Shown: piece after piece, positions 35,980 to 44,291 of the stretch
How positions within the stretch are numbered: the first letter of the stretch is position 1
How the letters are laid out: each line of letters starts with the position of its first letter
Origin: UBA4421 sp002470275
Lineage (GTDB): Bacteria > Pseudomonadota > Gammaproteobacteria > Pseudomonadales > Azotimanducaceae
Direction: 5' to 3'
DNA length: 64,000 nt
Assembly: GCA_913052345.1 (NCBI GenBank)
Contig: CAJXDR010000002.1
Coordinates: forward strand, 1-64,000
Notes under the pieces: generated by a model
The model's input: only the letters and a program-made list of their open reading frames with translations
What the model was told of the DNA's origin: nothing
The model's database searches: none
Position numbers and translations under genes: made by a program

Positions 35980-36158
35980 GCCTCTCCTGGGATGTTTGCC
36001 AGTGGTCGCGTCCTTGAGCCGTTATAAAAACGACAGGAGGGTCTAGAAAAACTCGGTGTGCATACCCAACATCATGGGGAGCCTGACAGTTGACCGGGCC
36101 TTCCGCCTTGGACCACGACGGTTCAGGGCAAACCAACAGCGGCATCACCGGGAGTCTT
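35980..36158 (+). ncRNA. ssrS: 6S RNA
   Basis: About 178 bases between zapA and fau, the conserved ssrS locus. The 5' side CTCCTGGGATGTTTGCCAG followed by TCCTTGAGCCG aligns with E. coli CTGAGATGTTCGC and CCCTGAGCCG; the 3' side has GGTTCAGGGC then CAGCGGCATCACCGGGAG, like E. coli GGTTCAAGGG and GCGGCGGCATCTCGGAG. The two ends pair (CTCC with GGAG, GG with CC, GATG with CATC) to form the closing stem. 6S RNA mimics an open promoter and sequesters sigma-70 holoenzyme in stationary phase. A TATACT -10 lies at 35971-35976; exact ends are estimated. Confidence 0.85.
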
Positions 36159-36175
36159 TTCACAACACCAGCCTT

Positions 36176-36766
36176 ATGAACACGCCCGCGCGACAGAAGG
36201 CCACGCTGAGAAGCCATTTCAAATCTCAGCGGGAGCAACTTCCAGGCCCTGAAAGGGAGCGCCATAGCGCTCAGATTTGTAGCCACCTAGCGACCAATAC
36301 CTGGGTCACGCAAGCGGATACGGTTGCCGTCTATCTAGGCATAGGCGCGGAAGCCTGCATCGACGGCTGGTTTTCCGAGGCCTGGCAGAACAAACAAGCG
36401 CTTTTTGCACCGGCCATTGAACCCCTTGCAAAGCGCATGCACCTACATCCCTTAACGCCAACGACGCCCCTGCAGACGGGACCCCACGGCATTCGTTCCC
36501 CGACCGCAGATATCCATCCTCCTGCCGTTAAGAGATTTCACTGCATGCTCCTGCCCTTGGTAGCCTATGATCTGTCTGGAACGCGACTAGGCATGGGCGG
36601 TGGCTACTATGACCGCTACATTGATGCGTTGGCGCATCGTCCGCGGCTCATCGGCATCGCCTTCCAGGTTCAGCAGAGCGAAGACGCGCTACCCCGGGAA
36701 CCCTGGGATATACCGTTAGACGGCGTGATCACTGAACAAGGGTTCTATCGCTTCGCTGGCCGTTAG
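36176..36766 (+). CDS. fau: 5-formyltetrahydrofolate cyclo-ligase
   Basis: Converts 5-formyl-THF, an inhibitory folate side product of serine/glycine metabolism, to 5,10-methenyl-THF with ATP (YgfA in E. coli). 196 residues. KATLRSHFKSQREQL is the N-terminal ATP/substrate helix and LGMGGGYYDRYID is the signature loop. ATG 36176 lies just past the 6S RNA; the longer open frame reaching back to 36056 crosses that RNA and is not coding. The 6S-fau arrangement suggests readthrough from the ssrS promoter. Confidence 0.93.
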   Translation: MNTPARQKATLRSHFKSQREQLPGPERERHSAQICSHLATNTWVTQADTVAVYLGIGAEACIDGWFSEAWQNKQALFAPAIEPLAKRMHLHPLTPTTPLQTGPHGIRSPTADIHPPAVKRFHCMLLPLVAYDLSGTRLGMGGGYYDRYIDALAHRPRLIGIAFQVQQSEDALPREPWDIPLDGVITEQGFYRFAGR

Positions 36767-36808
36767 CGGTGCCGCGCGCGATTAACTCAGCATAAGGAAA
36801 CGAGAATA

Positions 36809-37345
36809 TTGAGCGTTCGCAAAATAATTCGTATGGGCCACCCGACCTTGCGGCAGCGAGCACAAGAGCTTCCGGCGAAGGATATTGGCGGCCCGGGCCT
36901 GCATCAGTTGCTTGAAGACATGGCCGATACCCTGGCTGATTCTGGGGGTATCGGCTTAGCCGCACCGCAAATAGATGTCCCGCTGCGGGTGGCCATCATT
37001 GATATGCCCCAAGGCTCAACTCGATACGATAGTGATGAGCGCATTCCCCACACGGTTTTTATCAATCCCGTCATCACTGTCCTGGACGACGAGGAAGCGG
37101 GCTACTGGGAGGGCTGTCTTTCAGTACCGGGCCTGCGGGGCTTTGTTCAGCGGCCACAACATGTGCGCGTGGACTATCTTGATCAAGCTGGCGTTCCCCG
37201 GCAGCGGGCGCTGAGTGGGTTTTCAGCCACCGTCATCCAGCACGAGTTTGATCACCTGGATGGCCGCCTGTATATCGACCACATCAAAACGCCAGAGCTA
37301 CTGATGTTTGAGGAGGAGTGGCTCGAATACCACGCCGCCCGATAG
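36809..37345 (+). CDS. def: Peptide deformylase
   Basis: Removes the N-formyl group from nascent proteins using Fe(II) or Zn. 178 residues with all three motifs: GGIGLAAPQ (46-54), EGCLSVPG with the metal Cys, and QHEFDHLDG with both metal histidines and the catalytic Glu. TTG start at 36809 with AAGGA about ten bases upstream. It is distant from fmt, so it may be a second deformylase copy; whether the genome has another is not visible. One base separates its stop from the ilvA stop on the other strand. Confidence 0.93.
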   Translation: MSVRKIIRMGHPTLRQRAQELPAKDIGGPGLHQLLEDMADTLADSGGIGLAAPQIDVPLRVAIIDMPQGSTRYDSDERIPHTVFINPVITVLDDEEAGYWEGCLSVPGLRGFVQRPQHVRVDYLDQAGVPRQRALSGFSATVIQHEFDHLDGRLYIDHIKTPELLMFEEEWLEYHAAR

Positions 37346-37346
37346 G

Positions 37347-38861
37347 TTACTCGAGGAAAAGTTCGTAGGCCGGATTACCCTCTTCTGACCAAAACCGGTA
37401 GCCAATGCGGCGAAGGTAGGCCTCAAGCTCTCGGCGTTGGCCGTTCTCTGCCTTAAACCCGACCAGCACTCGGCCCCACGCAGCGCCGTGGTTGCGATAA
37501 TGGAAAAGCGAAATATTCCACTTCGACCCTAGGCCCGATAGAAACTCCAGCAGGGCGCCGGGGCGCTCGGGAAATTCAAAACGAAACAGCATTTCCGTCC
37601 CGCCACCCGGGCGATGACCCCCAACCATATGGCGGACGTGCACCTTTGCCGCCTCGTTGTCCGTCATGTCGAGCACTCGGTACCCCTTAGCTTCGAGGCC
37701 TAGGCGCGTTTCCTCGCGATCCTGAACGGAACCAATACCCAAGCCGACATAAATGTGTGCGTCATTATTGTCCGAGCGTCGATAGTTGAATTCGGTGATC
37801 GATCGCTTGCCAAGCGCCCGGCAGAATTTTAGGAAGCTGCCCTGCACCTCAGGCACCGTAACGCCGAAAATGGCCTCCCTAGATTCGCCGAATTCTGCGC
37901 GCTCGGAAATATGGCGCAGACGATCAAAATTCACGTTCGCTCCGCTGACGATGGCCGCTACGGCCTTCATATCGTGGGGCTGGTTAAGGTATCGCTTCAT
38001 CCCGGCAATAGAGAGTGCGCCTGCGGGTTCGCTGATACAGCGTGTGTCCTCAAAGACGTCCTTGATGGCAGCACAAATTTCATCCACCGAGACCACCACC
38101 ACATCATCCACATAGTGACGGGCGACCTTGAAGGTTTCTTGGCCAATCTGGGCGACGCTCACGCCGTCCGCAAACAGGTCTAGCTTCTCGATGGGCAGCT
38201 TGACCCTTCGACCTGCCGTCATCGCGGCCTGGAGACAGGCTGACCCCTCAGCTTCAACGCCGATTATTCGCGTCTTTGGATGCAGGTATTTGACGTAGGC
38301 GGCAATACCCGCGATGAGACCGCCGCCGCCTACAGGTATAAAGATCGCATCAAGGGGGCCTTCATGCTGATTGATGATCTCCATGCCAATGGTGCCCTGC
38401 CCGGCAATGACGTCAATATCGTCATAGGGAGGCACGAAGGTTAGGTCGTTTTCCTCGGCAAGCGCACGAGCGTGAACCGAAGCCTCGTCGTAGTTGTCAC
38501 CATGCAGAATAACTTTAGCTCCGCGGTCGCGGACCGCATTCACCTTTATGCTCGGGGTATTCTTCCCCATGACAATACTGGCCTTCATCCGCAGGGTTTG
38601 GGCCGAAATGGCGACCCCCTGGGCATGGTTGCCTGCGGAAGCCGTAATGACCCCCGCCTGCTTCTGCTGGTCGCTCAAACTCGCCATCTTGTTATAAGCA
38701 CCACGCAGCTTGAAGCTGTAGATGCTCTGCATGTCCTCGCGCTTTAGGCTCACATCCACGCCGAGCCGTCTGCTCAGTAGCGGCGCCTTGGAAAGGGGGG
38801 TTTCTGACGCGATTTCATAGACCCGCGATGAAAGAATTCGCTTTACATAGTGTTCTAGCAT
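37347..38861 (-). CDS. ilvA: Threonine ammonia-lyase, biosynthetic
   Basis: PLP enzyme converting threonine to 2-oxobutanoate, the first step to isoleucine. 504 residues, the long biosynthetic form. PLP lysine K51 in SFKLRGAYN, the PLP-phosphate loop GGGGLIAG, and two C-terminal ACT-like domains (about 330-410 and 425-504, with FRFEFPERPGALLEFL) that bind isoleucine and valine in homologues. ATG 38861 is only 38 bases from the divergent rpiA start, so the promoters must overlap coding sequence. Confidence 0.96.
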   Translation of the reverse strand: MLEHYVKRILSSRVYEIASETPLSKAPLLSRRLGVDVSLKREDMQSIYSFKLRGAYNKMASLSDQQKQAGVITASAGNHAQGVAISAQTLRMKASIVMGKNTPSIKVNAVRDRGAKVILHGDNYDEASVHARALAEENDLTFVPPYDDIDVIAGQGTIGMEIINQHEGPLDAIFIPVGGGGLIAGIAAYVKYLHPKTRIIGVEAEGSACLQAAMTAGRRVKLPIEKLDLFADGVSVAQIGQETFKVARHYVDDVVVVSVDEICAAIKDVFEDTRCISEPAGALSIAGMKRYLNQPHDMKAVAAIVSGANVNFDRLRHISERAEFGESREAIFGVTVPEVQGSFLKFCRALGKRSITEFNYRRSDNNDAHIYVGLGIGSVQDREETRLGLEAKGYRVLDMTDNEAAKVHVRHMVGGHRPGGGTEMLFRFEFPERPGALLEFLSGLGSKWNISLFHYRNHGAAWGRVLVGFKAENGQRRELEAYLRRIGYRFWSEEGNPAYELFLE

Positions 38862-38899
38862 GTCACCATTTTCTCTGTTCTCAGCCGACGAGGCCAGCT

Positions 38900-39571
38900 A
38901 TGAATTCAACAAATGACTCCCTAAAGCTAGCCGCTGCTCAACGCGCGGCGGCTTATATCGAACCAAGACTTAGCCGAGAGAGCATTGTGGGTGTCGGGAC
39001 AGGTTCCACCGTCAATTTCTTTATTGATGAACTCGCGAATCTTAAACACCTTTTCGACGCCGCAGTATCCTCTAGCGAAGCCTCCACGGATAGGCTGCTC
39101 GCCTGTGGAATCAACGTCGTTAGTCTCAATGCCAGCCCTCGCCTAGACGTATACGTAGACGGCGCAGACGAAATCACCTCTGAACGAAATATGATCAAAG
39201 GGGGTGGCGCAGCGCTCACGAGAGAGAAGATTGTTGCGGCCGCCGCAGATGAATTTGTCTGCATCGCCGATATCTCTAAGCGCGTTGATCGTCTCGGGGG
39301 ATTCCCGCTGCCGGTAGAGGTCATCCCCATGGCGCGAAGCCTGGTTGCGCGACATCTGGTGGACCTGGGCGGCAAACCCATTTGGCGAGAGCAAACCGTT
39401 ACCGACAACGGCAACTGGATTCTTGATGTTCACGATCTGGTCATCAGTGACCCTGCCGAGATGGAATCTCGGATAAACAATTTAGCCGGCGTTGTCTGCA
39501 ACGGCATCTTTGCACAACAGGCCGCTGACATTGCCTTTTTAGCGGGTCCTGATGGCTTGGTTACGATTTAA
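38900..39571 (+). CDS. rpiA: Ribose-5-phosphate isomerase A
   Basis: Interconverts ribose-5-phosphate and ribulose-5-phosphate in the pentose phosphate pathway, feeding tkt nearby. 223 residues. VGVGTGSTVNFFIDEL, VDGADEI and KGGGAALTREKI are the substrate-binding motifs. ATG 38900 has GAGG seven bases upstream. Divergent from ilvA, as in E. coli and Pseudomonas; its 3' end overlaps the D2HGDH-like gene by 11 bases. Confidence 0.96.
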   Translation: MNSTNDSLKLAAAQRAAAYIEPRLSRESIVGVGTGSTVNFFIDELANLKHLFDAAVSSSEASTDRLLACGINVVSLNASPRLDVYVDGADEITSERNMIKGGGAALTREKIVAAAADEFVCIADISKRVDRLGGFPLPVEVIPMARSLVARHLVDLGGKPIWREQTVTDNGNWILDVHDLVISDPAEMESRINNLAGVVCNGIFAQQAADIAFLAGPDGLVTI

Positions 39572-40937
39572 CAATCGCGTTGGCAGGAATGAGCTTGTGG
39601 GGGTTTAGAATCTGGTCTGGATCGAATAGCGCTTTGAGGCCTCGCATGTACTCTATTTCTTCATCACTACGGCTGTAGCTGAGGAAATCTCGTTTCAGCA
39701 GCCCTACCCCATGTTCGGCTGAGATACTGCCTCCTCGCTTGGCCACCAGCTCAAAAATTCTTGGGCTCATTGCATGGCCATGATGAAAAAACTCCTCTAC
39801 GGAAAGATGATCCGGTCGAAGAATGTTCAAATGCAGATTGCCATCACCAATATGCCCATACCAGCAGACCTCAAAGTCTGGATAGCTGCCGGTGACGTAC
39901 CGATCCACATCCTGCAAAAAAGCGGGTACGTCGCTGACCCTCACGGAGAGATCATTTTTGTAGGGTGTGTAGGGCGCCAGGCTCTCTGAAATCCCCTCTC
40001 GCAGACTCCATAACCCCTGGGCCTGGGCTTCAGACTGACTGATTACGCCATCGGTTACCCACCCCTCTTGGACGCAGGTCTCAAACGCTCGCTCCACGGC
40101 CGCCATATCCTCCTCATCGAATTCGAGAAGCGCATAGTTTTCCTCGGCAGAGGCGAGAGGTGCCGATAGCCCGCGATGAGTCCGAACTTTTTGCAGTGCT
40201 AAATCCGAAAAGAACTCAAAAGCAGAAAGCTCTGTCGCCTGATTGAAGCACTTCAGAACGCTGAGCAGGTCAACTACCTTGGGGACGCCCAACACCATCA
40301 CCACCTGTGGCGAGGGAGGTGCCATCAGCTGGATATCTAACTCACAGATCAAACCCAAGGTTCCTTCAGAACCGATCATCAGGTGTCTAAAGTCGTATCC
40401 CGTCGCGTTCTTAACGAGGCCAGCGTTGCAGTCCAAAATTTTTCCAGCCCCTGTGACGACCTTCATGCCTGCCACCCAAGACCGAGTCAGTCCGTATCGA
40501 ATGACCTTAATACCCCCTGCGTTGGTCGCCACATTGCCGCCTATCTGACTGGAGCCAGAGGAAGCAAAGTCCACGGGATAGAAAAGGCCCTGATCCTGGG
40601 CAAACGCCTGTAACGCTGCCGTCACCAGTCCCGGCTCGCATTTCACAAGCCTATCTTGAGGGTTGAAATCGAGGATCTTATTCATCCGATCAAAGGAGAC
40701 GACAACTTCCCCCTGACTGGCCACTGCGCCGCCGGATAAACCCGTGCGACCACCCGAGGGCACCAGGGCTATGCTCTCTGATCTTGCATAGGAGACGAGC
40801 GCCTGAACCTCCTCTATGGTTTCCGGAAACACAATGGCGCTCGGGGCCACCGTCAATCCATTGGTCCAGTCCTTACCCCAAATCTGCAGACTCTCTTGAT
40901 CCCGGCGAATTTGCCGTTCTGCAAAGATATTATCCAA
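39561..40937 (-). CDS. FAD-linked D-2-hydroxyglutarate dehydrogenase-like oxidase
   Basis: 458 residues of the VAO/PCMH flavoprotein type: PSGGRTGLSGGAVA and SSQIGGNVATNAGG bind FAD, and the C-terminal half has GHIGDGNLHLNI (metal-binding) and SAEHGVGLLKRDF. This fits D-2-hydroxyglutarate or D-lactate/glycolate dehydrogenases. In Pseudomonas the D2HGDH gene lies near ilvA, rpiA and serA and recycles the D-2-hydroxyglutarate made by SerA; the same location favours that role here. serA is not in the window. Possibly cotranscribed with the upstream lipase (33 bases apart). Confidence 0.85.
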   Translation of the reverse strand: MDNIFAERQIRRDQESLQIWGKDWTNGLTVAPSAIVFPETIEEVQALVSYARSESIALVPSGGRTGLSGGAVASQGEVVVSFDRMNKILDFNPQDRLVKCEPGLVTAALQAFAQDQGLFYPVDFASSGSSQIGGNVATNAGGIKVIRYGLTRSWVAGMKVVTGAGKILDCNAGLVKNATGYDFRHLMIGSEGTLGLICELDIQLMAPPSPQVVMVLGVPKVVDLLSVLKCFNQATELSAFEFFSDLALQKVRTHRGLSAPLASAEENYALLEFDEEDMAAVERAFETCVQEGWVTDGVISQSEAQAQGLWSLREGISESLAPYTPYKNDLSVRVSDVPAFLQDVDRYVTGSYPDFEVCWYGHIGDGNLHLNILRPDHLSVEEFFHHGHAMSPRIFELVAKRGGSISAEHGVGLLKRDFLSYSRSDEEIEYMRGLKALFDPDQILNPHKLIPANAIVKS

Positions 40938-40970
40938 TCTTATTCCTCCGCTGACCGAAGCATCCGTGCG

Positions 40971-41918
40971 CTACCACTCACAGACCTGATCCAGCCAGGC
41001 CCAAAACTCATCACGGATTTCCTTTTTCTCATTCACCAGGTGGTGGTGGGCGGGTGGAAAGGCGCGAAAGTAGGCGCCCGGATATAGCCGGTCGAACACC
41101 CGGAAACCATGACGATAGTCTACCGTCTTATCCTGGTACCCATAGATCACTCGTGGTGCCAAGTCGGACACCTCACCCCGCTCAAACACCGTAAACCAAT
41201 CAACCATAGCCTGAACCCACGTAACCGGTAAAACCTGGGACTGAAGCGGATCTTTGTACAACAGATTGACGAAGTCTGGGTCATCAATATCGGCACGCAT
41301 TCTCCGGGGTCGACGCTGCACAAAGTGCTTAACGACAGCAAAGTACCCGCGTATCCAGGACCAGGCGTAAGGGCGAACAAGCGGCGCAAACAGCATCAAC
41401 TCCCCACTGGGACGATCCTGTTGCTGACGCCAATACTCCATAATGAGCGCACCGCCCATGCTCTGGCCCAGCCAGTGAATGGCCCGGCCTTCAGCCACCT
41501 GCTTAACCAATCTGTGCATTCTTTGGATGACCGCGATATAGGACTGAAAGCTGTCGATGGCGGCGGGTTCCCCGGAGGAGAGGCCGTGGCCGATCTGGTC
41601 AAAAATCGCGACCCCGATATTGCGCTCCAACAGAGCGTCGACGCAGTGTGCGTAGAGGCCAGCATGATCATAGTAACCGTGGCAAACGATAGCCCACGAC
41701 CGAGGATTTTCCGGCTCATGCAGCTGCACAAAAATCCTGTCCTCCGCCACCTCAAGCACGCCGTAGGTGCTCTTGTGGGCCGAGATGCCTGTCCGGTAGA
41801 AGGCCACGTAATTGGCAAAGGCTTCCCCATCAAGAGGGCACCAGTCCCCCTTACTCAGGTCCGCCCCGTGAACTAGGCCAGCCACCTCAGCATGCTGGAA
41901 CGCTCCCTGGCCACGCAT
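40971..41918 (-). CDS. Alpha/beta hydrolase, lysophospholipase/monoacylglycerol lipase type
   Basis: 315 residues of the Hydrolase_4 family. Oxyanion region CHGYYDHAGLY, nucleophile S153 in GQSMGGA, a likely acid Asp in VIYGYQDKTVDYRHG, and the catalytic His in AHHHLVNE complete the triad. No signal peptide, so probably cytoplasmic or membrane-peripheral. Substrate is unproven: lysophospholipid or monoacylglycerol is inferred from the family. It sits 39 bases after fba and 33 before the D2HGDH-like gene. Confidence 0.85.
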   Translation of the reverse strand: MRGQGAFQHAEVAGLVHGADLSKGDWCPLDGEAFANYVAFYRTGISAHKSTYGVLEVAEDRIFVQLHEPENPRSWAIVCHGYYDHAGLYAHCVDALLERNIGVAIFDQIGHGLSSGEPAAIDSFQSYIAVIQRMHRLVKQVAEGRAIHWLGQSMGGALIMEYWRQQQDRPSGELMLFAPLVRPYAWSWIRGYFAVVKHFVQRRPRRMRADIDDPDFVNLLYKDPLQSQVLPVTWVQAMVDWFTVFERGEVSDLAPRVIYGYQDKTVDYRHGFRVFDRLYPGAYFRAFPPAHHHLVNEKKEIRDEFWAWLDQVCEW

Positions 41919-41957
41919 CCTTCCTTCCGACGAAACAGCAACAAGCCAGCGAGGCTG

Positions 41958-43022
41958 CTACTGAATCACCGGATCAAGTTCGCCCGCGCTATAGGCAATG
42001 AACATGCTCTCTAGCGAGTTTGCTCGAATCTTGTGTGCATTGCCCGCCGTGCCAAAGGCCTCATAGCGAGCGATCACCACGTCACGCATGGCCGTCTGTG
42101 TTTTGGCCAGGTATTTTCGGGGGTCGAACTCACCGGGGTTTTCCGCCAAAAATCTTCGCACGGCGGCGGTTGAGGCAAGACGCAGATCCGTATCAATGTT
42201 GACCTTCCGCACGCCGTGACGAATGCCCTGCTGAATCTCTTCAACGGGAACGCCGTAGGTTTCTGGAATCTCTCCGCCGAATTCATTGATCTCTTGCAGC
42301 AGCTCTTGAGGTACCGAAGAGCTGCCGTGCATCACTAAGTGGGTATTCGGCAGCCGTCCGTGGATCGCCTTAACTCGCTCAATGGCCAGAATATCGCCGG
42401 TGGGTGGGCGACTGAATTTATAGGCACCGTGCGAGGTGCCGATGGCGATGGCCAAGGCATCCACCTGGGTCTGCCGAACAAAGTCAGCGGCCTGTTCGGG
42501 GTCTGTTAGCAGCTGGTCCATGGACAACTGGCCCTCGGCGCCAACGCCGTCTTCCTCACCGGCCATGCCGGATTCCAGAGACCCAAGGCAGCCAAGCTCT
42601 CCTTCTACGGAAACGCCACACGCATGAGCCATATCAACCACGCGTCGAGTCACGCTGACGTTGTAGTCGTATTCTGCGGGGGTTTTTTGATCTTCTAGCA
42701 GGGACCCGTCCATCATGACGGAGGTAAAACCGATTTGCATCGACCGCTGACAGACATCCGCGGAGGCGCCATGATCTTGGTGCATCACCACCGGAATGTG
42801 GGGAAATTCTTCTACCGCCGCCAGCATCAGGTGCCGCAGGAAATTTGGACCCGCATATTTGCGTGCCCCGGCGGACGCCTGAACAATCACAGGACTATCC
42901 GTTTGATCTGCCCCCTCCATGATGGCTCGCATTTGCTCAAGATTGTTCACGTTGAATGCCGGCACACCGTAATCATTCTCTGCAGCATGATCTAAGAGTT
43001 GCCTTAAGCTGATAAGCGCCAT
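41958..43022 (-). CDS. fba: Class II fructose-1,6-bisphosphate aldolase
   Basis: Zinc-dependent aldolase cleaving or forming fructose-1,6-bisphosphate. 354 residues, the subgroup often called Calvin-cycle type (class IIB-like), not the 359-residue E. coli FbaA. VVMHQDHGASADVC and MHGSSSVPQE hold zinc ligands; VSVEGELGCLGSLE and GVRKVNIDTDLR are family signatures. ATG 43022. Follows pgk by 49 bases; pyk and gap, which often accompany pgk and fba, are missing from this run. Confidence 0.96.
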   Translation of the reverse strand: MALISLRQLLDHAAENDYGVPAFNVNNLEQMRAIMEGADQTDSPVIVQASAGARKYAGPNFLRHLMLAAVEEFPHIPVVMHQDHGASADVCQRSMQIGFTSVMMDGSLLEDQKTPAEYDYNVSVTRRVVDMAHACGVSVEGELGCLGSLESGMAGEEDGVGAEGQLSMDQLLTDPEQAADFVRQTQVDALAIAIGTSHGAYKFSRPPTGDILAIERVKAIHGRLPNTHLVMHGSSSVPQELLQEINEFGGEIPETYGVPVEEIQQGIRHGVRKVNIDTDLRLASTAAVRRFLAENPGEFDPRKYLAKTQTAMRDVVIARYEAFGTAGNAHKIRANSLESMFIAYSAGELDPVIQ

Positions 43023-43071
43023 GGATATCTGTCTCCGTTTTTCGTTGGCCCAACATTGGGCGTTATAACCA

Positions 43072-44256
43072 CTAAACTATTGGGCCTTCATTCAGGCGTC
43101 TGCCCAGGATTTCCACCGCCGGCAGCGGCTTGCCCTCCACAAATTCAAGAAAGGCACCGCCCCCGGTTGAGATATAGGATAGACCTTCCGCCACCCCAAA
43201 TTTCTCTACAGCGGCCAGCGTATCGCCTCCACCGGCGATTGAATAGGCGGGACTTGCCCCAATTGCCTCGGCCAAGACGCGGGTCCCCTCCGCGAATGGC
43301 GCAAACTCAAAGACGCCAACCGGACCGTTCCATAGGATGGTGCGCGAGGTCAGCAGCCGATCAGCCAAAGCCCTCGCCGTTTCCGGACCAATGTCCAGAA
43401 TCATATCTTCCGGCCCTACCTCCGTGACGGGCTTTACGGTGCCCACCGCGCTGGCGGAGAACTCCGTGGCGACCACTACATCACTGGGGATTGGAATATC
43501 CACTTTTTCCGCAATCTTTCGGGCCGTATCAATTAAGGCAGGTTCGTGCATAGAGCGTCCCACTTCGTAGCCTACGGCGGCCATAAAGGTATTGGCGATG
43601 CCGCCGCCGACGATGATCTCATCAGCAACCTCAGCTAGGGAGCCGAGCACCTCTAGCTTACTTGATACCTTGGCACCACCTATGATGGCCACCATGGGGG
43701 ATTCTGGCTGGGCCAAGGAGCGACCCAACGCCTCTAGCTCAGCGGAAAGCAGGGTGCCAGCGCAAACTTCTTTCGCAAATTTCGCTACGCCGTGGGTCGA
43801 TGCATGGGCTCTGTGAGCGGTGCCGAAGGCGTCCATGACGAATACATCGCAGCTGCGGGCCAGTTCACGGGCTAGCGCGTCATCATTTGACTTTTCTCCG
43901 GTGAGGAATCGAACGTTTTCAAGCACGGCAACGGTCCCCGGCCCTACCCCTCGAATCTCTTCCGGTGACCTGAGCAGCTGCACCTCGGTTGCCAGAAGCG
44001 AGGCGAGGTGAGCGACCACAGGCATCAAGGAGAATTCCTCGTCATACTGCCCCTCAGTCGGTCGCCCGAGGTGCGACATGATGATCACCGCTGCACCCGC
44101 CTCTCGGGCAGCGTCGATGGTAGGTATTGAGGCACGTATCCGCGCATCGCTGGTGACGCGACCCTCACTGATGGGCACGTTGAGATCCGCGCGGATTAAC
44201 ACGCGCCTAGACGCGAGATTGACCTCATGAACAGAACGAATGGACGGTAGCCGCAT
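43072..44256 (-). CDS. pgk: Phosphoglycerate kinase
   Basis: Reversible phosphotransfer between 1,3-bisphosphoglycerate and ADP. 394 residues. LIRADLNVPISEG, MSHLGRPTEG, GGAKVSSKLEVL, NGPVGVFEF, GGGDTLAAVEKFG and STGGGAFLEF are all present. The usual RVDFNVP is RADLNVP here, a conservative difference. ATG 44256, 35 bases after tkt, so tkt-pgk-fba are likely one transcript. Confidence 0.97.
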   Translation of the reverse strand: MRLPSIRSVHEVNLASRRVLIRADLNVPISEGRVTSDARIRASIPTIDAAREAGAAVIIMSHLGRPTEGQYDEEFSLMPVVAHLASLLATEVQLLRSPEEIRGVGPGTVAVLENVRFLTGEKSNDDALARELARSCDVFVMDAFGTAHRAHASTHGVAKFAKEVCAGTLLSAELEALGRSLAQPESPMVAIIGGAKVSSKLEVLGSLAEVADEIIVGGGIANTFMAAVGYEVGRSMHEPALIDTARKIAEKVDIPIPSDVVVATEFSASAVGTVKPVTEVGPEDMILDIGPETARALADRLLTSRTILWNGPVGVFEFAPFAEGTRVLAEAIGASPAYSIAGGGDTLAAVEKFGVAEGLSYISTGGGAFLEFVEGKPLPAVEILGRRLNEGPIV

Positions 44257-44291
44257 TGCCTTCCCCCGTTAAAACGGCCCCTGAGCCTTTT

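Noticed and set aside
36056..36175. An N-terminal extension of fau over the 6S RNA.
   Set aside because: The segment aligns with 6S RNA, and the normal protein start is ATG 36176.
43048..43061. GCCCAA-CA-TTGGGC inverted repeat between pgk and fba.
   Set aside because: A two-base loop cannot close as a full hairpin and there is no T-tract. It may be a minor RNA processing or binding site, but evidence is too thin.
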